Origin: Sphaerisporangium krabiense
GTDB lineage: Bacteria; Actinomycetota; Actinomycetes; Streptosporangiales; Streptosporangiaceae
Direction of reading: 5' to 3'
Assembly (NCBI RefSeq): GCF_014200435.1
Contig: NZ_JACHBR010000001.1
Coordinates: forward strand, 3,689,501-3,753,500
DNA: 64,000 nucleotides
The notes below the pieces were generated by a model. It did not search any database and had not been told where the DNA came from. It saw only the letters and a program-made list of their open reading frames with translations. Shown in pieces: positions 50,325 through 59,546 of this stretch; the stretch's first letter is position 1, and the number at the start of each line of letters is the position of its first letter. Both the position numbers and the translations under genes were made by a program.

Positions 50325-51929
50325 CTACTTCCTCAGCCAGACATCGGTGAACTCCATCCCCCAGCCGTTGTAACCCTGCACCTTCGGGTTGTACGCGACG
50401 TAGCCCTTCGCGGCGTACAGCGTGATGGTCGGCAGGTTGTCGGAGGTGAACTTCTGGATCGCGTCGATCGCCGTCCGCTGCTCCTCCGGGGTCTTGGCCC
50501 GGTTGTAGGTGTCCAGCAACGGGTCGAGCTTGTCGCGAGGATATCCGGAATTGTCCAGGTTCTTCACGTTATCGGTGTATGCCGGCACCGGTGGGTTGGC
50601 ATCGTCCATCAGGGCGAGAACGTCCCATCCGTTGGGCTCGTTGTTCTTCTTGCCGATCAGGGTGGCGAAGTCGTAGCTCTCGATGCTCGACTTGATGCCG
50701 ATCTTCTTGAGGTCGTTCTGGATGACGATGAGCGCGTCCTTGAACTGCGGGAACTCATCGGTCGTGATCATGCGGATGGTCTGGTCCGGCCGCAGGCCGG
50801 CCTGGGCGAACAGTTGCTTGGCCTTCTCGGGGTCGTGCTGCTCCCACTTGGCCTTGCCCGCCTCGGAGTACATCGCCTTGTTGGTCGAGGTGGCGAACGC
50901 GCCGTTGCTGGGCGACACCAGGTCGGGAACCCCCTGCGACGCCATGATCGCCTGCTTGTCGGTGACCAGGTTGAGGGCGTCCCGCGCCTCGGCCTTGGAG
51001 AAGATCGAGCCGGAGTTGTGGTTGAGCGACACGAACTGGATCGTGCCACCGCCCTGGACCGCGGCCTTCAGGTCCGGGTCCTGCTTGATCTGGTCGTACT
51101 GCGGGTTGGACGGCTCCGCGACGTCCAGGATGCCGGTCTTCAGCCCGTTCAGCACCGCGTCCTGGTCGGCGACGACCTTGTAGGTGATCGTGTCGAGGAA
51201 CTGGCGCTTGGCGCCCGAGTACCCGCTGGAGGCGCCCGTCGGCGGCTTGTACTTGTCGTTGCGTTCGAGCACGATCTGCTCGCCCTGCGTCCAGGACTTG
51301 ACCTTGTACGGGCCGGTGCCGACGGCCTTGTCGTTGGGGATGCCGGTCGGCCCCTTGGCGTCGATGTCCGCGGCGCGGCGGATGAACGAGCCGTGGCTCG
51401 CGGCCATCAGCGCGACGAGGTCGAACGGCGACTTGAGCTTGACCTCGACGGTCGTGTCGTCCGGAGCGGTGATCTCCTTCAGCACCGGCTTCAGCGACGC
51501 CGCGTAGCTGCCGTCCTTCACCCAGTAGTTCAGGGACGCCGCCGCGTCGGAGGCCTTCAGCGGGGTCCCGTCGGAGAACTGCAGGCCCTTGCGCAGCACG
51601 AACGTGTAGCTGAGCCCGTCGTCGCCCTTCTTGTAGGACTCGGCGAGCACCGGCTGCGGCTGGTAGTTCGCGTCGATGGTGACCAGTTGCTCGAACACCT
51701 CGTGGGCGAGGTAGGTGGTGCCCACGTTGCCGTTCACCACCGAGTCCAGCGAACCCGGATCCTGCGCCAGGCGCACGGTGATGTTGCCCCCCTTGACAGG
51801 GGCGCCGGCGTCCGCGCCGGTGGGACTCGCGGCCGGCCCGTTCGCGCGGGAGGCACACGCCGACAACATTAAACTCAGCAGGGCGGCGGCGACGACGGCC
51901 TTCGGATGGCGGGACAGGTGGAGGTTCAT
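50325..51929 (-). CDS. Oligopeptide-type ABC substrate-binding lipoprotein (second importer)
   Basis: A 534-residue SBP family 5 lipoprotein with signal LLSLMLSAC. It has ITVRLAQDPGSLDSVVNGNV at the start of the mature domain and YTFVLRKGLQFSDGTPLKAS. GAGGAG lies five bases before ATG 51929. Its ATPase is not downstream but on the opposite strand at 52188, so the importer is split between two divergent transcripts. The 250 bp between them contain the direct repeat GAGATCCTTG (52046-52055 and 52135-52144). Confidence 0.91.
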   Translation of the reverse strand: MNLHLSRHPKAVVAAALLSLMLSACASRANGPAASPTGADAGAPVKGGNITVRLAQDPGSLDSVVNGNVGTTYLAHEVFEQLVTIDANYQPQPVLAESYKKGDDGLSYTFVLRKGLQFSDGTPLKASDAAASLNYWVKDGSYAASLKPVLKEITAPDDTTVEVKLKSPFDLVALMAASHGSFIRRAADIDAKGPTGIPNDKAVGTGPYKVKSWTQGEQIVLERNDKYKPPTGASSGYSGAKRQFLDTITYKVVADQDAVLNGLKTGILDVAEPSNPQYDQIKQDPDLKAAVQGGGTIQFVSLNHNSGSIFSKAEARDALNLVTDKQAIMASQGVPDLVSPSNGAFATSTNKAMYSEAGKAKWEQHDPEKAKQLFAQAGLRPDQTIRMITTDEFPQFKDALIVIQNDLKKIGIKSSIESYDFATLIGKKNNEPNGWDVLALMDDANPPVPAYTDNVKNLDNSGYPRDKLDPLLDTYNRAKTPEEQRTAIDAIQKFTSDNLPTITLYAAKGYVAYNPKVQGYNGWGMEFTDVWLRK

Positions 51930-52187
51930 CGTGGCTCCTCGCGCCTTTTTGTCGGCGAATTTGGCCGCTCAAGCTAGTCGCCGTGGCAAGGCCCGGAGTA
52001 GGCGTCGACGTCGGAACTTCTGTCACTCACGCGAACTTCACCCGAGAGATCCTTGCCACTTCGCGCGGCCGCTTGACTGAGACTAAACGGTTGGCATGGA
52101 TCCGGCACAACCTCTTGTCCTGCGGAGATCCTTGGCGGAGGATCGTCCGGCGGTGTGTCACGCCGGGCGCCTGAAGGGATGACGCAC

Positions 52188-54176
52188 GTGTCACTACTAG
52201 AGATCGATCGCCTCTCGGTCGGAGTTCTCACCGGCGACGACGGCGTGAAGCTCGTCCACGAGCTCTCGCTGAGCCTCGAGGCGGGGCAGACGCTGTGCGT
52301 GGTCGGGGAGTCCGGCAGCGGCAAGACCGTGACGGCCCTGTCGATCATCCGGTTGCTGGAGTTCGTCGCGCCGGTCCGCACCACCGGCCAGGTCCGCCTC
52401 GACGACGTCGACCTCGTCGCGCTGACGCCCGAGCAGATGCGCTCTTTCCGCGGACGCCGCATCGGCATGGTCTTCCAGGAGGCGCTGGACTCGCTCAACC
52501 CCACCCGGCGCATCGGCGCCCAGCTCGTCGAGGCCTACCACCCCGGCGGCGCCGGCCACCGCGCCGACCTGCGCGAGGAGGCCCGCGCCCGGGCTCATGA
52601 GCTGCTGGGCGAGATGGGCTTCGACGACCCCGAGCGCATCGCCGACCTCTACCCGCACCAGCTGTCCGGCGGCATGCAGCAGCGCGTGATGATCGCGATG
52701 GCGCTGATCTCCGGCCCCGACCTGCTGCTCGCCGACGAGCCGACCACGGCCCTCGACGTCACCACCCAGGCCGAGATCCTGCGCCTGTTCCGCAGCGTGC
52801 AACGCGAGCACCAGATGGCCTGCGTCTTCATCACCCACGACATGGGCGTCGCCGCCGAGATAGCCGACCGGATCGCCGTCATGTACGCCGGGCGGCTGGT
52901 CGAGGTCGGACCGGCGGCGGAGGTGCTGCGCTCCCCGCGGCACCGGTACACCCGCGCGCTGGTCGAGTGCGTGCCGCGGATCGGCGTGCGCCGCCCGGAC
53001 GGCCTGCCGACGATCACCGGCTCGGTGCCCGGCCCGGCCGAGGAGCTCCCCGGCTGCCGGTTCGCCCCGCGCTGCCGCCACTCCGTCGACGACTGCGGAA
53101 CCGACGAGCCGCCGCTCGCCGCCGTGGACGGGGAGGGACAGGTCGCCTGCTGGAACCCCGGAAGCGGACCGGTCGCGCTCCCGTTCCCCTCGACTCCGGC
53201 CACCGCCACCGCCGGCGTCGCCCCCGCTTCCGCCGGCGCCCCCGCCGACGCCGCGAGCCCGGCGCGGGCGCCGGAAGGCGGGTCCGAGCCGCTGCTGGTC
53301 ATCGAGAACGTGCGCCGCACGTTCACCGCGCGCGGCCGCCGCCGCGGCGCCCTGCTCGGGATCCGCCGCCGCGAGGAGCACGCCGCCGTCGACGGCGTCA
53401 GCCTGTCGATCAGGCCGGGCGAGTTCTTCGGGCTGGTCGGCGAGTCCGGCAGCGGGAAGACCACGCTCGGGCAGATCGTCGCCGCGCTGGACGACCCGGG
53501 CGAGGGCGTCGTCACCGTCGCGGGCCGGCGACACACCGCGCGCGGCCTGGAGGGCGACGTGCGCGCCTTCCGCCGCGACGTCCAGCTCATCTTCCAGGAC
53601 CCGCAGAGCTCGCTCGACCCCCGGCACACCGTGGGCCGGATCATCGCCGAGCCGCTGCGCGAGCTGACCGACCTGCGCGGGCCCGCGCTGCGGCGGCGCG
53701 TGGAGCAGCTGCTGGAGGAGGTCGGGCTCCCCGCCTCCATCATCGACAGGATCCCGGCGCAGATCTCCGGCGGGCAGCGGCAGCGCGTCGCCATCGCCCG
53801 CGCGATCGCCCCCGAGCCGAAGCTCATCGTCGCCGACGAGCCCACCTCGGCGCTGGACGTCTCGGTGCAGGGCCAGGTGATGAACCTCCTGCTCGACCTG
53901 CGCCGCGAACGCGACCTCGCCTACCTGTTCATCACCCACAACCTGAGCCTGGTCCTGTCGATCGCGGACCGCGTCGGCGTCATGAAGAACGGCAGGCTCA
54001 TCGAGGTCGCCCCGCCCGAGACCATCACCGCGGCCCCGGGCCACGAGTACACGCGCACCCTGCTGGCCGCCAATCCCGGCCTCACCCCGGCCGCGGACGA
54101 GACCGCGGCCGCATCCGCCTCCCCGCCGGGCGCCGCCGCGGCGGGGGAGCAGGAGTCGTCCGTTTCGCGTGAGTGA
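52188..54176 (+). CDS. Oligopeptide-type ABC transporter, fused double ATPase (second importer)
   Basis: A 662-residue protein with two ABC ATPases. The first has [23 protein letters not shown] and [11 protein letters not shown], and the Cys cluster [15 protein letters not shown]. The second has [23 protein letters not shown] and IVADEPTSALD. The linker is Ala/Pro-rich. GTG 52188 is chosen because AAGGG lies nine bases before it; ATG 52179 and GTG 52155 are in frame and possible. It heads a plus-strand operon with an AraC regulator, a dimethylformamidase-like enzyme, a CocE hydrolase and an AKR, which ties this importer to that enzymology. Confidence 0.9.
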   Translation: MSLLEIDRLSVGVLTGDDGVKLVHELSLSLEAGQTLCVVGESGSGKTVTALSIIRLLEFVAPVRTTGQVRLDDVDLVALTPEQMRSFRGRRIGMVFQEALDSLNPTRRIGAQLVEAYHPGGAGHRADLREEARARAHELLGEMGFDDPERIADLYPHQLSGGMQQRVMIAMALISGPDLLLADEPTTALDVTTQAEILRLFRSVQREHQMACVFITHDMGVAAEIADRIAVMYAGRLVEVGPAAEVLRSPRHRYTRALVECVPRIGVRRPDGLPTITGSVPGPAEELPGCRFAPRCRHSVDDCGTDEPPLAAVDGEGQVACWNPGSGPVALPFPSTPATATAGVAPASAGAPADAASPARAPEGGSEPLLVIENVRRTFTARGRRRGALLGIRRREEHAAVDGVSLSIRPGEFFGLVGESGSGKTTLGQIVAALDDPGEGVVTVAGRRHTARGLEGDVRAFRRDVQLIFQDPQSSLDPRHTVGRIIAEPLRELTDLRGPALRRRVEQLLEEVGLPASIIDRIPAQISGGQRQRVAIARAIAPEPKLIVADEPTSALDVSVQGQVMNLLLDLRRERDLAYLFITHNLSLVLSIADRVGVMKNGRLIEVAPPETITAAPGHEYTRTLLAANPGLTPAADETAAASASPPGAAAAGEQESSVSRE

Positions 54177-54206
54177 CAGACGCCGTACCGCTGGAGGAGC
54201 AGAACC

Positions 54207-55172
54207 GTGCATCCCGAGCGCGCATTCCTGCCGACGCACCGCTTCGACGACCCTCTGATCGCGTCCGGACCGCCGGGGTTCGCGATCGGGTCGTTCGCCG
54301 AGCTCGCCCCCTGGTCGTACGCGTCGTTCCCGCACCGCCACGAGTTCTACGAGATGGTCTGCGTGACCAGCGGTTCCGGCACCCAGGTCATCGACTTCGT
54401 GCCGTACGAGCTGAACCCGGTGACGCTGTACTTCGTGGCGCCGGGGCAGGTGCAGTTCTGGGAGCGCCACACGCCGATCGAGGGATTCGTCGTCGTCTTC
54501 CTCGAGGAGTTCCTGGCCGCCCAGTACGGCGACCGGGTCTCGCCCCGGCAGTCGCTGACGCTGGACCCGCTCGGCATCGGCCGGGCCCTGCACCTCGACG
54601 ACGACCAGGTCGAGCCGATCATGGCGTTGTTCACCGCGTTGTACCGCGAGTACCGGCGGCCCGGCGGCGCGGACGTCTCGGTGCTCCAGTCGTACCTGCA
54701 CATCCTGCTGGTGGAGATGCGGCGGCTGCACAGCGACGCGAACACCAGCATGGTCGAGGACCGCAGCACCGCGCTGGCCCGGCGCTACCTGCGGCTGGTC
54801 AGTGACGAGCTGCTCAACGAGCAGACCGTGCGCGGGTACGCCGACCGCATCGGCATCACGCCCAAACACCTGGCGGACGTGGTGCGGCGCACGACCGGCA
54901 AGACGCCGGCCGAGATCATACGCACGGCGCTGACGGTCGAGGCGAAACGGCTGCTCACGCACACCGACCTCACGATCGCGCAGGTGTCCCAGCGGTTGTC
55001 CTTCGACAACCCGTCGTACTTCGGGCGGTTCTTCAAGCGCGAGGTCGGCATGAGCCCGGGCGAGTTCCGGCGGCGCGGCATGGCCGGACCCGCGCCCACG
55101 CAGGCCCCGGCACACATGCCGGTCCGGCGGCGCGGCGAGCGTCTGCCTTCAGTGACAAAGCTGCCGACCTGA
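54207..55172 (+). CDS. AraC-family transcriptional regulator (dimethylformamidase operon)
   Basis: A 321-residue protein with an N-terminal cupin sensor (about 30-130: SFPHRHEFYEMVCVTSGSG, LYFVAPGQVQFWERH) and a C-terminal AraC domain (about 195-290: GYADRIGITPKHLADVVRRT, AQVSQRLSFDNPSYFGRFFK). GGAGGAG precedes GTG 54207. It is embedded between the ABC ATPase and the amidohydrolase genes on the same strand, so it is the likely substrate sensor and activator of this operon and of the divergent binding-protein/permease operon. Confidence 0.9.
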   Translation: MHPERAFLPTHRFDDPLIASGPPGFAIGSFAELAPWSYASFPHRHEFYEMVCVTSGSGTQVIDFVPYELNPVTLYFVAPGQVQFWERHTPIEGFVVVFLEEFLAAQYGDRVSPRQSLTLDPLGIGRALHLDDDQVEPIMALFTALYREYRRPGGADVSVLQSYLHILLVEMRRLHSDANTSMVEDRSTALARRYLRLVSDELLNEQTVRGYADRIGITPKHLADVVRRTTGKTPAEIIRTALTVEAKRLLTHTDLTIAQVSQRLSFDNPSYFGRFFKREVGMSPGEFRRRGMAGPAPTQAPAHMPVRRRGERLPSVTKLPT

Positions 55173-55200
55173 GTCGCTCCCCGCACCACGGCCAACTGCC

Positions 55201-55206
55201 TAATTT
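55201..55206 (+). promoter_or_regulatory. Candidate -10 of a leaderless promoter
   Basis: TAATTT fits the actinobacterial -10 pattern TANNNT and ends six bases before ATG 55213. No ribosome site lies in front of that ATG. A transcript starting at or next to the A of the ATG would be leaderless. Confidence 0.42.
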
Positions 55207-55212
55207 CACGAT

Positions 55213-57801
55213 ATGGAGTCCTCTACCGCGAAGATCCAGGCACGGTTCGACGAGCGTCGTGCCGGACTGCTCCGTTCTCTCATCACCGAAGACCTGATCA
55301 AGGACTGGACGCGCGACCCCCATGCCGGGGATCGCGAACCGCTCTCCTGGGTGCTACGGTTCCTCGGCCGAAGGCCACCGGCAGAACGCGTCACCGTCTA
55401 CGAGTCCGTCCCCGGCCGGGAGTGGCGCCTGGCCCGGCAGCCCGCCCGCCGCGGCGACCGGTACCGGCTCGCCGACCGGCGCCGGTTCACCGACCTCGCC
55501 GAGGCCCGTGAGGCGTGCCTGCGCCGCGAGCTGCACGAGGTGTTCGGATGGGGGGAGCCGCCCGCGGACGCGGCCGACGGCCCGGAGCTGACCGTCGACG
55601 GCCCGGTCCTGCTCGGGTACGCCGACCGGATCAGCGCCGCGCCGGGCGACCCCATCGCGTTCATGGTCAGCGCGGAGGGCGTCGAGGAGTACACGACCGA
55701 GCTGGTGCGGCTGCGGCACGTCGACGACAACCCGGCCGGGCCCGGCGTCCGCGTCGAGACCGTCCCGGACGTGTGGCAGGGCCGCCATCGCGGCCGGACG
55801 CAGACCACCAGGCTCGGCTCGCACATCGCCGTCCCCGACCCGGGTGGCGTCACCGCGGGCGGCGACGGGTTCGCCGTCGTGGCCTGCGTCTACCCGACCT
55901 TCGTCACCGGCGGCAGGCAGACGATCGTGGCCCGCTGGAGCGACGGCGACGGCCCGCGCGGCTACGCCCTCGGCCTGGACGAGGCCGGACGGCTGACGCT
56001 GTGGCTCGGCGACGGCGTCCGCGAGACCGCGACGCGGATCGAGACCCCGCTCGGACTCCACCTCTGGCACGGCGTGGGCGCGAGCCACGACCCGGCGACC
56101 GGCGCCGTCGTGCTCGTCGCGTGCCCGCTCGTCAACAGCGTCAACAGCCGGCTCAGCCCGGCGGTCGTCGACGACCGCCCGCAGGTGGCCGAGGGGCGCG
56201 CCGAGGCCGCCTTCACGCCCGCCACCGGCGGCGAGCTGCTGTTCGCGGCGCTCACCCCGGACGCCGGGCACTACAACGGCAAGATCGAGAGCCCCGCGCT
56301 GTGGTCCCGCCCGCTCGACCGGGACGCGCTGGCCGCCGCGGTGTCCGGCGAGCCGGACGCCCCGCTGCGCTGGTGGTTCGGCCCGCAGGACGGCGACAGG
56401 GCCGCCGCCTCGCTCACCGTGCCGTGCGCCGGCCGTCCCGAGCTGGACGGGCGGCTGGTCAACATGCCGGTGCGCGGCGTGACCGGGCGGCACTACACCG
56501 GCGAGACCGACCACTACGCCCACGACCCGCGCGGCTACGGAGCGATCCACTTCCACGACGACGAGCTCGCCGACAGCGGCTGGGAGCCCGGCCACGAGCT
56601 CACCGTCCCCGACGGCCTGCCGAGCGGCGTGTACGCGCTGCGGGTGACCGCCGCCGACGGCTCCTGCGAGCGCGCGATCCCGTTCGTGGTCCGCCCCCCG
56701 CGGGGCGCCGCGACCGGCGACATCGCGCTGATGCTGCCCACCTGCACCTACCTCGCCTACGCCAACGAGCGCGGCCTCGGCTACGTGCCGGTGGTCCCGC
56801 CGGGCGTCGCCTTCCTCGAACAGCGCTACGACCTCGGCCACTCGATGTACGCCAGGCACACCGACGGCAGCGGGGTGTGCCACTCGTCCGCGCGGCGGCC
56901 GATCCTCACGCTCGCGCCGGGCTTCAGCATTCACCTGTCGCCGTTCATGCTGGCCACCGACCTGTACATCGTCGACTGGCTCACCGAGATGGGCTACTCG
57001 TTCGACGTGATCACCGACCACGACCTGCACGCGGAGGGCGCCGAGCTGCTCGGCCGCTACCGCGGGGTGATCTCCGGCTCGCACCCGGAGTACGCGTCGG
57101 GGCGGATGCTCGACGCCATCGAGACCTACGTCGACGGCGGTGGCAACTTCGCCTACATCGGCGGCAACGGCTACTACTGGGTGGTCTCCTTCCACCCCGA
57201 GCTGCCGCACGTCATGGAGCTGCGCCGCGGCCTGACCGGCACCCGCAGCTGGCAGGTCCGCCCCGGCGAGGAGCACCATGCCACCACCGGCGAGCGCGGC
57301 GGGCTGTGGGCCGGCCGCAACCGGCCGCCGCAGAAGCTGTTCGGCGTCGGGTTCAGCGCGCAGGGCGGCGACCCGTCCGGGCGCTACCGCGTCGGCCCCG
57401 ACCACGACGGCGACCTGGCGGCCAAGCTGCTGGACGGCGTGCCGGAGGTCTTCGCCGACATCGGACTCATCGACGGCGGCGCCGTCGGCAACGAGATCGA
57501 CCGCTACGACCTCGCGCTCGGCAGCCCGCCCGACGCGATCGTGCTCGCCACCTCAGAAGGGCTCGGCGACAGCTACCAGTTCGTGGTCGAGGAGCTCGAA
57601 GGCACCAACCCCGGGCAGGGCGCGACGGAGAACCCGCGCGTCCGCTCCGACATGGTCTACTTCCGCACCCGCGGCGGCGGGTCGGTCTTCTCCACCGGCT
57701 CGATCTCCTACAGCAGCGGGCTGTCGGCGAACGGCTACGACAACGGGCTGTCCCGGGTGACCCGCAACGTCATCGACCACTGGCTGGCCGCCGATGTCTG
57801 A
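55213..57801 (+). CDS. Fused alpha-beta N,N-dimethylformamidase-like amidohydrolase
   Basis: An 862-residue protein. Residues 1 to about 112 resemble the small alpha subunit of dimethylformamidase: FDERRAGLLRSLI near the start, then VTVYESVPGREWRLARQPAR and FTDLAEAREACLRRELHEV. From about 125 the large beta subunit follows: a LamG/concanavalin-like domain (about 215-320, FAVVACVYPTFVTGG) and then the catalytic half. In the Paracoccus enzyme iron is held by two Tyr and one Glu. Candidates here are Glu626 in SHPEY (His624 beside it) and tyrosines in TYLAYAN (513, 516) and MYARHTDG (546). Family reaction: DMF to dimethylamine and formate. The native substrate here may be another amide. No ribosome site precedes ATG 55213. 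The CocE gene overlaps its end by eight bases. Confidence 0.88.
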   Translation: MESSTAKIQARFDERRAGLLRSLITEDLIKDWTRDPHAGDREPLSWVLRFLGRRPPAERVTVYESVPGREWRLARQPARRGDRYRLADRRRFTDLAEAREACLRRELHEVFGWGEPPADAADGPELTVDGPVLLGYADRISAAPGDPIAFMVSAEGVEEYTTELVRLRHVDDNPAGPGVRVETVPDVWQGRHRGRTQTTRLGSHIAVPDPGGVTAGGDGFAVVACVYPTFVTGGRQTIVARWSDGDGPRGYALGLDEAGRLTLWLGDGVRETATRIETPLGLHLWHGVGASHDPATGAVVLVACPLVNSVNSRLSPAVVDDRPQVAEGRAEAAFTPATGGELLFAALTPDAGHYNGKIESPALWSRPLDRDALAAAVSGEPDAPLRWWFGPQDGDRAAASLTVPCAGRPELDGRLVNMPVRGVTGRHYTGETDHYAHDPRGYGAIHFHDDELADSGWEPGHELTVPDGLPSGVYALRVTAADGSCERAIPFVVRPPRGAATGDIALMLPTCTYLAYANERGLGYVPVVPPGVAFLEQRYDLGHSMYARHTDGSGVCHSSARRPILTLAPGFSIHLSPFMLATDLYIVDWLTEMGYSFDVITDHDLHAEGAELLGRYRGVISGSHPEYASGRMLDAIETYVDGGGNFAYIGGNGYYWVVSFHPELPHVMELRRGLTGTRSWQVRPGEEHHATTGERGGLWAGRNRPPQKLFGVGFSAQGGDPSGRYRVGPDHDGDLAAKLLDGVPEVFADIGLIDGGAVGNEIDRYDLALGSPPDAIVLATSEGLGDSYQFVVEELEGTNPGQGATENPRVRSDMVYFRTRGGGSVFSTGSISYSSGLSANGYDNGLSRVTRNVIDHWLAADV

Positions 57802-59545
57802 GTCGATCACCGTCGACCGCATGCTCGCGGTCCCCATGCGCGACGGCGTGATCCTGCGCGCCGACGTCTACCGGCCGACCGGGCAGCGCTGCCCCGCCCT
57901 GGTCTTCCGCACCCCCTACGACCGCACCGGCCTCGGCATGTACGGCACGTTCGCGCTGCGCGCGGCCTCGGCCGGGTACGCCGTCGTCATGCAGGACGTC
58001 CGCGGGCGCGGCGCCTCCGGCGGCGAGTTCACCCCGTTCGTCAACGAACGCGAGGACGGCTACGACTCGATCGACTGGATCGCCGCCCAGCCCTGGTGCG
58101 ACGGCAACGTCGGGATGTTCGGCGGCTCCTACGACGGCGTCACCCAGTGGCAGGCGGCGATGTCGGGCCACCCGGCGCTCAAGGCCATCGCGCCGAACGT
58201 CACCGCGTCGAGCTACCACCACGGCTGGGTCTACCGGGGCGGGGCCTTCCAGCTCAGCTTCAGCCTGGGCTGGACGCTCTCCCTCGCCGCCCACAACGCC
58301 GCCCGCGACCCGTCCGTCTCCGGCGAGATCCGCGCCGCGCTGGTCGACGCCGCGGACCGGCTTCCCGACACGACGGGCGTCCTCCCCCTCGGCGACCACC
58401 CGTACCTGGACACCGTCGCCCCGTACTACCGGGAATGGCTGCGCCACCCCGGCTACGACGAGTTCTGGGAACGCCTCGACGTCTCCCGCGCCTACCCCGA
58501 GATCAACGTCGCCGCGTTCAACATGGGCGGCTGGTACGACACCTTCCTCCTCGGCACGCTCGCCAACTTCGCCGGCATGCGCGCGCACGGGCCGGCCGCC
58601 GTGCGCGACCGGCAGCGGCTGCTGATCGGGCCGTGGCCGCACGCCGGCCTCTTCAGCGGCAACCCGGTCGGCGAATGGAACTTCGGCGGCCGGGCGACCG
58701 GCCCGGCCATCGACGCCGACGGCATGCAGCTCCGCTGGTTCGACACCTGGCTGCGCGACGGCGACGACGGCATCGCCGGCGAACCCCCCGTGCTGCTGTT
58801 CACCATGGGCGCCGACGAGTGGCGGGTGGCCGACTCCTGGCCGCTGCCCGGCACCGAATACGAGGACTGGTACCTGCACAGCGGCGGCCGGGCCAACACG
58901 CTGCACGGCGACGGCGAGCTCCGCCGCGACCGGCCCACCTTCGGCCAGCCCCCGGACAGCTTCGTCTACAACCCGCGCAACCCCGTCCCCACCCTCGGCG
59001 GCGCGCTGTGCTGCAACCCCGTCTACACCCGGGGCGGCGTGTACGACCAGCGTCCCATCGAGGCCCGCACCGACATCCTCGTCTACACCTCCGAGCCGCT
59101 GACCGAACCCCTCGACGTCACCGGCCCCGTCACGGTCGTGCTGCACGCCGCCAGCACGGCGACCGACACCGACTGGACCGCCAAGCTCGTCGACGTCGGC
59201 CCGGGCGGCTACGCGCGCAACCTCGCCGACGGCATCATCCGGGCACGCTACCGCGAGTCGACCAGCGAGCCGCAGTTGCTCACCCCCGGCGAGGTCGTCG
59301 AGTACCGGATCGACCTCGGCGCCACCAGCAACGTGTTCCAGCCCGGGCACCGCATCCGGCTGGAGGTGTCGAGCAGCAATTTCCCCCACTTCGACCGCAA
59401 CCCCAACACCGGACAGCCCCCCGGCACGTCCGCCGAGATGACCAGCGCCCTGCAGAGCGTCCACCACGCCGGCCCGTACCTGTCCCGGCTCGTCCTGCCG
59501 GTCGTCACGCCCGAGTCGGCGCGCCCCTACCGCAAGGAGTACTGA
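57794..59545 (+). CDS. CocE/NonD-family alpha/beta hydrolase
   Basis: A 583-residue hydrolase of the cocaine-esterase/X-Pro dipeptidyl-peptidase group. It has MRDGVILRADVYRP, VMQDVRGRGASGGEF, the nucleophile Ser112 in GGSYDG and IGPWPHAG, which probably supplies the His. A C-terminal jelly-roll domain follows (from about 410: DVTGPVTVVLHAASTATDTD, VFQPGHRIRLEVSSSNFPHF). The family hydrolyses esters, amides or beta-lactam side chains. No signal peptide is seen, so it is cytosolic. ATG 57794 overlaps the amidohydrolase gene by eight bases, which argues for use in the same pathway. Confidence 0.92.
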   Translation: MSESITVDRMLAVPMRDGVILRADVYRPTGQRCPALVFRTPYDRTGLGMYGTFALRAASAGYAVVMQDVRGRGASGGEFTPFVNEREDGYDSIDWIAAQPWCDGNVGMFGGSYDGVTQWQAAMSGHPALKAIAPNVTASSYHHGWVYRGGAFQLSFSLGWTLSLAAHNAARDPSVSGEIRAALVDAADRLPDTTGVLPLGDHPYLDTVAPYYREWLRHPGYDEFWERLDVSRAYPEINVAAFNMGGWYDTFLLGTLANFAGMRAHGPAAVRDRQRLLIGPWPHAGLFSGNPVGEWNFGGRATGPAIDADGMQLRWFDTWLRDGDDGIAGEPPVLLFTMGADEWRVADSWPLPGTEYEDWYLHSGGRANTLHGDGELRRDRPTFGQPPDSFVYNPRNPVPTLGGALCCNPVYTRGGVYDQRPIEARTDILVYTSEPLTEPLDVTGPVTVVLHAASTATDTDWTAKLVDVGPGGYARNLADGIIRARYRESTSEPQLLTPGEVVEYRIDLGATSNVFQPGHRIRLEVSSSNFPHFDRNPNTGQPPGTSAEMTSALQSVHHAGPYLSRLVLPVVTPESARPYRKEY

Positions 59546-59546
59546 C

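Noticed and set aside
52046-52144. Direct repeat GAGATCCTTG in the control region of the second importer
   Set aside because: Ten bases, two copies, 89 bp apart and not symmetric; too weak to call an operator on its own.
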